Source of the DNA: Propionibacteriaceae bacterium
GTDB lineage: Bacteria; Actinomycetota; Actinomycetes; Propionibacteriales; Propionibacteriaceae
Length of the DNA: 54,790 nt
Reading direction: 5' to 3'
Assembly: GCA_017882685.1 (NCBI GenBank)
Contig: JADGPA010000140.1
Span: forward strand, 1-54,790
Positions within the stretch are counted from its first letter, which is position 1; each line of letters opens with the position of its first letter. The notes below the pieces were generated by a model, which saw only the letters and a program-made list of their open reading frames with translations, searched no databases and was not told the DNA's origin. Position numbers and translations under genes: made by a program. Positions 7,718 to 15,089 of the stretch are shown here, in pieces.

Positions 7718-7761
7718 ATTCTGTCACTCGGCCTGACAAATTGCAGAGTGACTGACAGAAT
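7718..7761. promoter_or_regulatory. Nested inverted repeats between glycosyltransferase and tetR
   Basis: ATTCTGTCA (7718-7726) pairs with TGACAGAAT (7753-7761), and the overlapping GTCACTC (7723-7729) pairs with GAGTGAC (7746-7752). A second TGACA at 7734-7738 also pairs with TGTCA at 7722-7726. This symmetric block fills the divergent intergenic space and is the likely operator through which the TetR protein controls both genes. Confidence 0.6.
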
Positions 7762-7767
7762 CGGACC

Positions 7768-8430
7768 ATGGTCAACTCGATGCCCGCTTCCCCGCACTCC
7801 CCGCACTCCCCGCACTCCCCGCACTCCCCGCACTCCCCGCACTCCCCGGAGAACCCTGGGGGGCTGCGCGCCCGCAAGCGGGAGGCCACGCGAGCCTCGA
7901 TCCAGGATGCCGCCCTCGCGCTGTTCTCACGCAACGGCTACGAGGCAACCACGATGGAGCAGATAGCCCAGGCTGTTGGAATCTCGACCCGAACGGTGCA
8001 CCGCTACTTCCCCCGCAAGCAAGACATGGTCACCTATGACCGGTTCAACCCATTTCTGAGCCAGTACTACCGTGCCCAACCGCCCGGAATGCCTCCGATC
8101 CAGGCCTTCCGCGAAGCCCTGGACGCGATCATTCGCGACTCCGCAGTCGACGGACACGTCACCGGGCGAGCCCGCCTGCAACTGCTCCTCAACAGGAGCC
8201 TCTCAATCGGCGGCATCGCCGACTACATCGACACCCAACGCTTCATGGCCACCCTCGTTGCCGAGCGGATGCCCGGCCACACTGCTGAGCAAGTCCGCGT
8301 TGTCGCCGCAGCCGTGACCGGCATCGTCACCATGGTCGCGGCAGACTGGCTGGACAACCCCGCGACCGACGCCCGCGCCACTCTCGATGAAGCCCTGGCC
8401 CTACTCGCAGCCAGCGGGCTGGACACCTGA
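7768..8430 (+). CDS. TetR-family regulator with N-terminal PHS repeat tail
   Basis: The 220-residue protein has a TetR DNA-binding domain at about residues 35-85 (ATRASIQDAALALFSRNGYE, then TTMEQIAQAVGISTRTVHRYF) and an all-helical ligand domain after it. Ahead of the domain is an odd tail built from a 9-bp tandem repeat that encodes Pro-His-Ser six times. The ATG at 7768 lies just after the inverted-repeat operator; an alternative ATG at 7780 would keep the tail. CAGAAT six bases before the first ATG may be a leaderless -10. It is divergent from the glycosyltransferase and probably represses it and itself. Its ligand is unknown. Confidence 0.85.
   Translation: MVNSMPASPHSPHSPHSPHSPHSPHSPENPGGLRARKREATRASIQDAALALFSRNGYEATTMEQIAQAVGISTRTVHRYFPRKQDMVTYDRFNPFLSQYYRAQPPGMPPIQAFREALDAIIRDSAVDGHVTGRARLQLLLNRSLSIGGIADYIDTQRFMATLVAERMPGHTAEQVRVVAAAVTGIVTMVAADWLDNPATDARATLDEALALLAASGLDT
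7792..7845 (+). repeat. Six perfect copies of the 9-bp unit CCGCACTCC inside tetR
   Basis: Six identical head-to-tail units span 54 bases. Since the unit is a multiple of three, changes in copy number would lengthen or shorten the Pro-His-Ser tail without shifting the frame. Confidence 0.95.
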
Positions 8431-8833
8431 CCACGCGAGCCAGCCGCACGAACGCAGTGACCTGCCGCACCGCGTGCGGTCGCCTGCAGGCCAGACCCAG
8501 AGCTCGACGGACTCGGCTACGAAGCAAGTGACCTTGCGTTGGGGATCGGCCTGAACAGAGAGTCGAGTGCCGTCCCGGGCCGTGACACACCGAACAGTCA
8601 GGGCGATCTTCGCATTTCGTGCCCCCGCGTGCCCTAAGCAACTTGGCGTGCCCCAGACCTCGAACGTGCGCGCCAAGGACGCAGCCAACGCACAATGTCC
8701 AGAGTCGCGCGTTGTGTTCGCTTGCCACAATGTGCAGATCCCTGTGCCAAACGTGGTTCATCCTGCTGCGCGTTGACGCCGTCCCGGCATCCGTAGCGCC
8801 GTAGACCACGTCCTCGCTGCCTGACTCTCGAGC
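8431..8833. other. Intergenic stretch with no recognisable gene
   Basis: About 400 bases separate the stop of the tetR from the stop of the DUF4386 gene; the two genes converge. Frames on the minus strand are open but encode nothing I recognise, have no good start signal and use codons unlike the neighbours. No strong hairpin was seen. Confidence 0.35.
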
Positions 8834-9544
8834 TCAGGGCCGGCGTACGCCTCGCAGGCAGAGGTAGCCCACCATCCAGAGCTCACCGATGGTGGCGGGC
8901 ATGGTGAGCAGGTCGAGGGCGGGGCCGGCGTCGGGGAGCAGGTAGCTGAGGAGCGCGTTGGCTACGTACCCGACGCCGCCAATCATCAGGATCCAGCCCA
9001 GCAGGTTGGGCATCCAGCCGGACCTCTGGGCGAGCCAGCCCATGGGGATCAGCCAGAGACCGAAGAAGATCCCGCCGATGGTCCACAGGTGGCCGCTCAC
9101 GACGTATAGCAGCTGAGAGGCGGCGGCCGCCCCGCCGCTCACGGTCAGAGAAAGGTCCTGACTGACGTCGAGCGCGGTCGCGAGCATGGCCGCGCTGCCG
9201 AGGATCACTGTCGCGTTGACCATGCCGAACGCGGCGATCGAGCCAGCGGCGAACGAGTTGACGCTCCTGAAGAGGCGATAGAACCACAACGCGGCGAGCG
9301 CCTGGGTGATCACGACGCCCATCTCGATGACGATGCCGAGCCTCGCCAAAGACTCATGCTGGGTCAGGTTGGCCAAGGTCGCACCGGGGTCGCCGGCGAC
9401 GAAGAGCTGGTTTCGGACAAGCATGTAGCCGAGCAGCCCGGTGATGGCCAGCCCGAGGTAGAGCAGGCCGGTCGTGCGGGCCGTACGGATCATCTCGGGC
9501 GTGGTCGCCTCGGGTCGAGAGCTTGTGGTGGCGGTGATGTTCAT
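8834..9544 (-). CDS. DUF4386 family integral membrane protein
   Basis: The 236-residue protein has about six membrane segments, beginning TARTTGLLYLGLAITGLLGY and including GIVIEMGVVITQALAALWFY, GHLWTIGGIFFGLWLIPMGW and LLGWILMIGGVGYVAN. This layout, with Arg-Thr-Thr before the first segment and the SGHLW..GGIFFGLWL block, is that of DUF4386. The biochemical role is unknown. The start has a strong Shine-Dalgarno (AAGGAG). It diverges from a TetR regulator across a palindromic site, so it is probably controlled by it. Confidence 0.83.
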   Translation of the reverse strand: MNITATTSSRPEATTPEMIRTARTTGLLYLGLAITGLLGYMLVRNQLFVAGDPGATLANLTQHESLARLGIVIEMGVVITQALAALWFYRLFRSVNSFAAGSIAAFGMVNATVILGSAAMLATALDVSQDLSLTVSGGAAAASQLLYVVSGHLWTIGGIFFGLWLIPMGWLAQRSGWMPNLLGWILMIGGVGYVANALLSYLLPDAGPALDLLTMPATIGELWMVGYLCLRGVRRP

Positions 9545-9563
9545 TGGGATCTCCTTCCGTCCG

Positions 9564-9596
9564 CCTTACGTTGTAAGGGTGCCATACGGTGTAAGG
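9564..9596. promoter_or_regulatory. Two-copy operator TACGNTGTAAGG between DUF4386 and tetR
   Basis: CCTTAC-GTT-GTAAGG at 9564-9578 is a perfect inverted repeat. A second, less symmetric copy, CATAC-GGT-GTAAGG, follows at 9584-9596. The shared TACGNTGTAAGG block repeats with an 18-base period, as expected for two dimers bound side by side. It is the likely site of the adjacent TetR protein. Confidence 0.6.
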
Positions 9597-9621
9597 TTTG
9601 GCAAGAGGCAAGGAGTTGGAT

Positions 9622-10308
9622 GTGACGACAACTGCGGTGCGTACCCCACTCAGCCGGCCGCGCGTGTTCGCGGCCGCGATGGAGCTGGCCGACGCCGAGG
9701 GCATCTCAGCAATCACCATGCGCCGGCTCGCAGCCGACCTCGGCGTCGAGGCGATGTCCCTCTACCACCACGTGCCCGGCAAGGAGCGCCTCCTCGACGG
9801 GCTCACCGAGGCCGTCCTCGTCGAGATCAACGCTGCGGTCACGGCGCGGGTGCGGGCCGACGAGGACTGGCCCGAGGCGCTGCGCCACCGTTGCCTCGCC
9901 GCCCGCGAAGTGATGGCGCGTCACCGCTGGGCGCCAGGTCTCCTCGGCTCACGCTCGAGCATCCCTGCGGGCCTGTACCCCTACTACGAGGAGATCCTCG
10001 CGACCATGTTTCGCGGGGGGCTGAGCTATCACCTCGGTCACCGGGCCATCCACGCCCTCGGCACCATGGTCCTCGGCTTCGCCCAGGAACTGTTCAGCCC
10101 CGACTCCGAAGGCGGCACGATGGACGAGGAGGCCGCCGAAGCCGAGTTCGCCGCCATGGCCGCCGTCCTGCCCCACCTGACCGCGATGGTCGCCTCAGAG
10201 GTCCACGACAACGAAGAGGACCCTCTCGGTTGGTGCGACAGCCAGAACGAGTTCGAGTTCACGCTCGACCTGTTGCTTGATGGGTTGGCCAGGGCTGCTG
10301 AGGGCTGA
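9622..10308 (+). CDS. TetR/AcrR-family regulator with TetR_C-type ligand domain
   Basis: The 228-residue protein has an N-terminal TetR helix-turn-helix (LSRPRVFAAAMELADAEG, ITMRRLAADLGVEAMSLYHH, VPGKERLLDGL). The C-terminal domain looks like the tetracycline-repressor class (HRWAPGLLGSRSSIPAGLYPY, HALGTMVLGFAQELF, DNEEDPLGWCDSQNEFEFTL). The GTG at 9622 has an AGGAG Shine-Dalgarno seven bases upstream; a TTG at 9598 in frame is less likely. It is divergent from the DUF4386 gene over a double operator. The ligand is unknown. A role in controlling the membrane protein is inferred from position. Confidence 0.86.
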   Translation: MTTTAVRTPLSRPRVFAAAMELADAEGISAITMRRLAADLGVEAMSLYHHVPGKERLLDGLTEAVLVEINAAVTARVRADEDWPEALRHRCLAAREVMARHRWAPGLLGSRSSIPAGLYPYYEEILATMFRGGLSYHLGHRAIHALGTMVLGFAQELFSPDSEGGTMDEEAAEAEFAAMAAVLPHLTAMVASEVHDNEEDPLGWCDSQNEFEFTLDLLLDGLARAAEG

Positions 10309-10438
10309 GCGGGGTCACCGGTCGGATCTGATCCGGCACTGCGTCACGACCAGGTCATCCAACTCGCCGAGGGCGGCTCGGCCCGAGTGGATCGCTAGCA
10401 ACCGGACGGTCCGCCCCCAGCGGCCGACGAGCCTCACG

Positions 10439-10939
10439 TCACTGGACGCAGAACAGGTTGCCTTCGGGATCGGCCATCGTGGCATGGAAGGCGCCCGGCT
10501 CATCGATCCGGTACTGCTCGGTGGCACCGAGTGTGGTCAGCCGGGCCACCTCGGCCTCGATCCGGTCGCGTCCGACGTTGAGATCCAGGTGCAGCTTGTT
10601 CTTGCCCGGTGCACGGTCGGGCACGGCGACGAACAGGATCCGGCGGCCGGCCCCGCGAGGTCCGTCCACGTCGTCGGGATGCTTGATGCCGGTCCCGATG
10701 CGCCACGCCAGGCGGCCGTCGATCTCGACGGTGTCCCGCTCACGGTCGGCGAACCCCGCAGCAACGACCGCTTCGACGAAGTCGTGGCCGTCCTCGATCA
10801 GGTAGCCGAGCGCTGCGGCCCAGAAGGCCGCCTGCGCGTGCGGGTCGTCGCAGTCGACGGTGAGTTGGGTGTTGATGGGTGTCTCCGGGCCGCCGGCCAG
10901 GGCGCTGTAGGCCAGGTCGGGCCACTGCGGTTGCGTCAT
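10439..10939 (-). CDS. VOC superfamily (glyoxalase-like) protein
   Basis: The 166-residue protein has a vicinal-oxygen-chelate layout. The first module starts NTQLTVDCDDPHAQAAFW with an AALGYLIEDG block; the second contains KNKLHLDLNVG, IEAEVARLTTLGATEQYRID and HATMADPEGNLFCVQ at the C-terminus. The ending DPEGNxFC is typical of the Glyoxalase-like (Glo_EDI_BRP) proteins of actinobacteria. Such proteins include antibiotic-binding and dioxygenase members, but most lack a known substrate. A GGAGG Shine-Dalgarno precedes the ATG. It converges with the upstream tetR and stands alone. Confidence 0.82.
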   Translation of the reverse strand: MTQPQWPDLAYSALAGGPETPINTQLTVDCDDPHAQAAFWAAALGYLIEDGHDFVEAVVAAGFADRERDTVEIDGRLAWRIGTGIKHPDDVDGPRGAGRRILFVAVPDRAPGKNKLHLDLNVGRDRIEAEVARLTTLGATEQYRIDEPGAFHATMADPEGNLFCVQ

Positions 10940-11045
10940 GCTCGCCTCCGTCCTTGTTGGTCCCGACCCACCCTAACGACCCCCCCACGGCCTTGAAGGC
11001 GCACCGGAGGTTCGGTGGCTTCGTCATCACCACCAACTCCGATAA

Positions 11046-11165
11046 CGTCTCGAACTACACGCTTTCGCCCTCGGGTGGCCGGCGACGTTCCTCATCGGGA
11101 ACCAGCCGTGGCGTGGCGGTTGGCACGACCGGGTGGCCAACACGATCGTCATCGAGAGTGAGGTC
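11046..11165 (+). pseudogene. Possible remnant of an RDD-family membrane protein C-terminus
   Basis: A frame open from 11046 reads LHAFALGWPATFLIGNQPW then RGGWHDRVANTIVIESE. The WHDRVAxTxVI ending preceded by a hydrophobic stretch is like the last segment of RDD-family proteins. There is no start, no upstream part of the domain and no good stop before the racemase gene, so it can only be a relic. The match rests on a short motif. Confidence 0.3.
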
Positions 11166-11169
11166 CCCG

Positions 11170-11868
11170 ATGCATCCCCAGAAGGTGATTGGCCTCATCG
11201 GTGGCATGTCGTGGGAGTCCACAGCCGAGTACTACCGCTTGGCCAACGAACTGGTCCGCGACCGCCTCGGCGGCCTGCACTCAGCGCGACTGCTGTTGGC
11301 TTCGGTCGATTTCGCCGACATCGAACGTCTCCAGGCCACCGGCGAGTGGGACGCGGCCGGCGAGCGGCTCGCCGACATCGCCCGCTCCCTCGAGGCCGGC
11401 GGCGCAGAAATCCTGCTGCTGTGCACCAACACCATGCACAAGGTGGCTCCGGCCATCGAGGCGGCCACCAGCATCCCGTTCCTGCACCTGGCGGATGCCA
11501 CCGCGTCGGCCGTCCAGGCTGCAGGCATCGACACGGTGGGGCTGCTCGGGACGGCCTTCACCATGGAGCAGACCTTCTACTCCGAGCGGCTCGAGCGGCA
11601 CGGCCTGCGGGTCCTCGTGCCCGAGGCCGCCGATCGCGCCGAGGTGCACCGCGTGATCTACGACGAGCTCTGCCGGGGCCAGGTGCTCGACTCCTCACGG
11701 GACGCGGTCAGCGCCGTCATCAGCCGGCTCGCCGACGCCGGCGCCAGGGGCGTCATCCTCGGATGCACGGAGCTCGAGCTCCTGATCAGCCAGGCCGACA
11801 GCCAGATCCCCACGTTCCCGACCACGCGCCTGCACGTCGAGGCCGCGATCCAGGCAGCCTTCTCCTGA
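11170..11868 (+). CDS. Aspartate/glutamate racemase family protein
   Basis: The 232-residue protein starts MHPQKVIGLIGGMSWESTAEY, the standard opening of aspartate racemases (YgeA/RacX group). Both catalytic Cys are present: Cys85 in LLLCTNTMHKV and Cys199 in VILGCTELELL. The PFLHLADATA and LLGTAFTMEQTFYSERL blocks also fit. The family interconverts L- and D-amino acids without PLP; members act on aspartate, glutamate or other amino acids and the exact substrate cannot be read. D-amino acids could serve the cell wall. A GAGG Shine-Dalgarno precedes the ATG. It is monocistronic by spacing. Confidence 0.88.
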   Translation: MHPQKVIGLIGGMSWESTAEYYRLANELVRDRLGGLHSARLLLASVDFADIERLQATGEWDAAGERLADIARSLEAGGAEILLLCTNTMHKVAPAIEAATSIPFLHLADATASAVQAAGIDTVGLLGTAFTMEQTFYSERLERHGLRVLVPEAADRAEVHRVIYDELCRGQVLDSSRDAVSAVISRLADAGARGVILGCTELELLISQADSQIPTFPTTRLHVEAAIQAAFS

Positions 11869-11945
11869 GCCCCGCCGGTGATCGCCGGTACCCGGCGTTC
11901 ACGAGCGCGCTCATGTCATTCCGGTCGTCGTTCTCTTGCGGAGTA

Positions 11946-11974
11946 TTAACAACTTTCTCAGGAACCGTTAGGGT
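11946..11974 (+). promoter_or_regulatory. Promoter TTAACA-17-TAGGGT before the DUF1800/DUF1501 operon
   Basis: TTAACA at 11946-11951 and TAGGGT at 11969-11974 are separated by exactly 17 bases, a near-consensus vegetative promoter. Transcription would start near 11981, leaving a leader of about 40 bases before the ATG at 12021. Confidence 0.6.
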
Positions 11975-12020
11975 TTGGCCAGCCCCAGCGATCCGTGCAA
12001 CGAGCCCAGGTGAGTGTGAG

Positions 12021-13643
12021 ATGAATACGCCCGTGACCAGCGATTCTGTAACGGGGTCCGCGGCCATGCCATCCCGACGCGCCGCTCTCGGTCTGGCCGT
12101 GGCCGGCGGCCTCGCCCTGTCGAGCGTCGGACAGCCCGCCACGGCGTTCGCCGCTCCCCCGGCCATCCCGATGGCCCCAGTGATGCCGGAATGGATTTCG
12201 GACCTGGCCGGCGGCCTGGACCTGAAGTCCACCCGCACATGGCACCTCGCCCGTCGCGTTGCCCCGGCCCCCACAAAAGCCGTTGTGAACGAGATCAAGG
12301 CCGTCGGCTACAACGCCTGGATCGACCGGCAGTTGAACTGGAAGAAGATCAGCGACGCCAAGGCCGACGGGCTGGTCAAGAAATACCTCAGCTTCACCAC
12401 CATGACTGGCATGCAAGTCGTCAAAGCCTCCAGGGACATGGCCTGGAAAGCCGGCAAGGCGCTGAGCATCTCGCGCACCGTCCGCCACGTATTCACGAAG
12501 CGCTACCTGTACGAGTCGATGGTCGACACCATGGGCGACCACCTCTACGTCGCTGCAGAGGGCAAGTGTGAGGACCTCGTCGCCTGGTACGACTGGGCGG
12601 TCCTGCGCAAGTACGCCCTCGGGAAATTCTCCACAATGCTCTACACGGCCATGCGGCACCCGGCCATGCTGGTCTACCTCGACAACCACCTGAACTCCAA
12701 GGACAACCCGAACGAGAACCTGGGACGCGAGCTGCTCGAGCTCCACACCGTCGGCGTCGGCAACTACGACGAGACCGACGTGCGGCAGTCGGCGCTGATC
12801 CTCACCGGCCACAGCTTCAACTGGGCAAAGCGGGCCTACCACTATGCGCCGGGCGACCACTACACGGGTCCGGTGAAGGTGATGGGGTTCACCCATCCCA
12901 ACGCCACCGCTGCCGACGGCCCGGCTGTGCTGCAGGCCTACCTCTCCTACCTCGCGCACCATAAGGGGACGGCGCACCACATCGCCCACCGGCTGGCCGT
13001 CCGCTACGTCTCCGACAACCCGCCGGCCGAACTGGTCGACCGCCTGGCGCAGGTGTACTTGGACAACAGTACGAACCTTGCCCCGGTGATGCGTGCCCTG
13101 CTGCTCAGCCAGGAGTTCGAGGACTCCGTCGGCGAAAAGTGGAAGCGCCCGCAGGAGACCATGGCCACGATGATCAAGGTTCGCAAGCCCAGCACACTGA
13201 AGCCCGCGGCCAAGCAGACCGGCAACATCTGGAACATCACCGGGAATGTCCAGTGGCTGCTCTACCTGGAGAACCACCAGCCGCGGATGTGGCCGGTGGT
13301 CAACGGCTACCCCGACCAGGCCCAGGCCTGGATGGCGACGCAGGCGCTGCTGGCCCACTTCTATTCGGCCAACGCCCGCGTGAATTGGGGCAACGACAAG
13401 GAGTTCCCGTCGAAGTCGTGGGCGAGCGCGCTCGGCGTCAAGAAGGGCATGACGGCGGAGGACGCGGCGACGAAGATCACCACCGACCTCACCGGCTTCA
13501 CCTGGAACGCCAAGCACCTGGCGCTTGTGAGCGCACGGATCAAGGGCGACGGGCCGTCGAAGCTGACCGGCGACCAGATCGAGTACAACCTCGGCAAGAC
13601 GATCCACTTCGTGCTCTGCTCCCCTTACTTCAAGATCCGCTGA
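12021..13643 (+). CDS. Secreted DUF1800 family protein
   Basis: The 540-residue protein has an N-terminal twin-arginine-like signal (PSRRAALGLAVAGGLALSS, cleavage near AFAAP). The body carries DUF1800 hallmarks: WHLARRVAPAPTKAVVNEIK, WIDRQLNWKKI, the signature NENLGRELLELHTVGVGNYD, a SALILTGHSFNW block and the MRALLLSQEFED segment near the end. DUF1800 proteins have no proven activity but are widely encoded next to DUF1501 proteins, as here (12-base gap to the next gene). A possible Shine-Dalgarno (GTGAG) is weak. The pair is thought to act outside the membrane; the substrate is unknown. Confidence 0.85.
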   Translation: MNTPVTSDSVTGSAAMPSRRAALGLAVAGGLALSSVGQPATAFAAPPAIPMAPVMPEWISDLAGGLDLKSTRTWHLARRVAPAPTKAVVNEIKAVGYNAWIDRQLNWKKISDAKADGLVKKYLSFTTMTGMQVVKASRDMAWKAGKALSISRTVRHVFTKRYLYESMVDTMGDHLYVAAEGKCEDLVAWYDWAVLRKYALGKFSTMLYTAMRHPAMLVYLDNHLNSKDNPNENLGRELLELHTVGVGNYDETDVRQSALILTGHSFNWAKRAYHYAPGDHYTGPVKVMGFTHPNATAADGPAVLQAYLSYLAHHKGTAHHIAHRLAVRYVSDNPPAELVDRLAQVYLDNSTNLAPVMRALLLSQEFEDSVGEKWKRPQETMATMIKVRKPSTLKPAAKQTGNIWNITGNVQWLLYLENHQPRMWPVVNGYPDQAQAWMATQALLAHFYSANARVNWGNDKEFPSKSWASALGVKKGMTAEDAATKITTDLTGFTWNAKHLALVSARIKGDGPSKLTGDQIEYNLGKTIHFVLCSPYFKIR

Positions 13644-13655
13644 GAGGACACCCGG

Positions 13656-15089
13656 ATGCCCAACAACACACCGGACGTCACCCTCTGGCGCGGCGAGGCC
13701 CTGCTGCACGAGGACCTGGTCACCCCGCTGCACGACCATGAGGAGTCGCGCAACCGGCTGCTGGCCACCATCGACGGAAGAACCCGCGTGGTCAGCCCAG
13801 AGCAGGCCAACTCCCTGGTTGAAACGATGCGACCCAGCAGGGGGATCGAAGACGTCGAGCACACTCCCACCGGCCCCCGCTTCGCACGGCGTGGGCTGTT
13901 CCGCGGATCGCTGATCGGGCTCGGCGGCCTGCTCGCCGCCTCGGCTGCCCCCCGCTACTCCTTCGCAGCCGACTCCGGACGCGACCTGCTGGTCTGCGTC
14001 TTCCTGCGGGGTGGGTTCGACGGGCTTTCTGCCGTCGGGCCGGTCGGTGACGCCGCCTACAACAAGGCCCGCGGCAACCTGCGGATCGACTCCGGGCTCG
14101 CACTGGGGTCCACGCACGTGCTCAACAAGAACTTCTCCGCCCTGAACCCGGTGTGGAACGCTGGAGAGATGGCCGTCGTGCTGGGCTCCGGCCACCCCGA
14201 CGTCACCCGCTCCCACTTCGAAGATCAGGACCTGTGCGAGCGTGCCGCCAAGGCCAACGTGCGCTCCGGCTGGATCGGACGCCACATCGCGAGCTCCTCC
14301 GACGCGTCCGGCACCTTCCGGGCGATCACCCTCGGCTCGCGCGTTGTGATGTCGCTGACCACCAGCGCCTACCAGTCGCTGGCCATGTCGAGCGTGGCCT
14401 CCTTCACGCTCGAGTCGTCCTGGAACGATGGCCCGAAGCTGATGGCCGACCTCGAGGCTGTCTACGGCGACACCGGTGACGTGATGGCCGGCCAGGTGAA
14501 GGCGACCCTCGACGCCGTGACCAGCCTCGACAGCATTCGCAAGCAGACCTACACACCGGCCAACGGCGCGAGCTACAACAAGGACTCGAGCTGGCACACC
14601 GGACTCCAGGACATCGCCCGGCTGGCCAAGGCCAACCTCGGCATGGAGGTTGCCTGCATCGACTACGGCGGCTGGGACATGCACCAGAACATCGGGCTGC
14701 CGACCAACGCCCAGGGCCAGTTCTCGAGCATGGCGAAGGACTTCGCCACCGGTTTGGCGGCCTTCCGCACGGACCTCGGCACCCGCTGGAACAAGGTGAC
14801 CGTGGTCACGATGAGCGAGTTCGGGCGCCGGGTGGAGATCAACGGCGATGGCGGCGCCGACCACGGCCACGGCAACGTGATGTTCCTGATGGGCGGCGCC
14901 ATCTTGGGCGGCAAGGTCTACGGCTCGATGCCGACACTGACTGCCGGGAACCTCAACGACGGCGACGTGCCGATCACAACCGACTACCGGCAGGCCCTTT
15001 CCGAGATCGTCAGCAAGCGGCTGCTCAACGACAAGCTCGACACCGTCTTCCCCGGCTTCACCCCGGGCGCATCGCTGGGCATCGCCTAG
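13656..15089 (+). CDS. DUF1501 family secreted protein (sulfatase-like)
   Basis: The 477-residue protein contains DUF1501 hallmarks: DLLVCVFLRGGFDGLSAVG, VVLGSGHPDVTRSHFEDQDL, IDYGGWDMHQN and MSEFGRRVEINGDGGADHGH. The fold is related to alkaline phosphatases and sulfatases, with Asp and His residues that could bind metal. The twin-arginine-type signal (RRGLFRGSLIGLGGLLAAS) starts only at residue 78, after a charged N-terminal stretch. A GAGAGGA Shine-Dalgarno eight bases before the ATG supports this long form. It forms an operon with the DUF1800 gene. Its stop overlaps the stop of the convergent glycosylase gene. Confidence 0.85.
   Translation: MPNNTPDVTLWRGEALLHEDLVTPLHDHEESRNRLLATIDGRTRVVSPEQANSLVETMRPSRGIEDVEHTPTGPRFARRGLFRGSLIGLGGLLAASAAPRYSFAADSGRDLLVCVFLRGGFDGLSAVGPVGDAAYNKARGNLRIDSGLALGSTHVLNKNFSALNPVWNAGEMAVVLGSGHPDVTRSHFEDQDLCERAAKANVRSGWIGRHIASSSDASGTFRAITLGSRVVMSLTTSAYQSLAMSSVASFTLESSWNDGPKLMADLEAVYGDTGDVMAGQVKATLDAVTSLDSIRKQTYTPANGASYNKDSSWHTGLQDIARLAKANLGMEVACIDYGGWDMHQNIGLPTNAQGQFSSMAKDFATGLAAFRTDLGTRWNKVTVVTMSEFGRRVEINGDGGADHGHGNVMFLMGGAILGGKVYGSMPTLTAGNLNDGDVPITTDYRQALSEIVSKRLLNDKLDTVFPGFTPGASLGIA

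Noticed and set aside
7792-7845. Tandem direct repeats as a possible CRISPR array
   Set aside because: The units are 9 bases, contiguous, with no spacers, and lie in frame within a tetR gene. No cas genes are near.
6474-7934. Longer form of the glycosyltransferase starting at 7934
   Set aside because: The extra 85 codons run through the operator and the repeat in the divergent tetR. The ATG at 7679 has a Shine-Dalgarno and matches the usual family start.
8327-8809. Minus-strand frames between tetR and DUF4386 as a gene
   Set aside because: No start signal, no recognisable motif and unusual composition; the stretch is listed as intergenic.
1-11900. Integrated mobile element or genomic island
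   Set aside because: The region is patchy and has gene fossils, but I found no integrase, transposase, tRNA, direct repeats or attachment site, so I do not call an element.
11133-13643. An 836-codon plus-strand frame joining the racemase region to DUF1800
   Set aside because: The DUF1800 part is real but starts at 12021. The upstream half is an out-of-frame reading of the racemase gene with Arg/Gly-rich nonsense.
11958-14870. A 970-codon open frame on the minus strand
   Set aside because: It is antisense to the DUF1800 and DUF1501 genes, which have clear family motifs. The product has no recognisable domain and is rich in Gly, Val and His as expected of a shadow frame at high GC.
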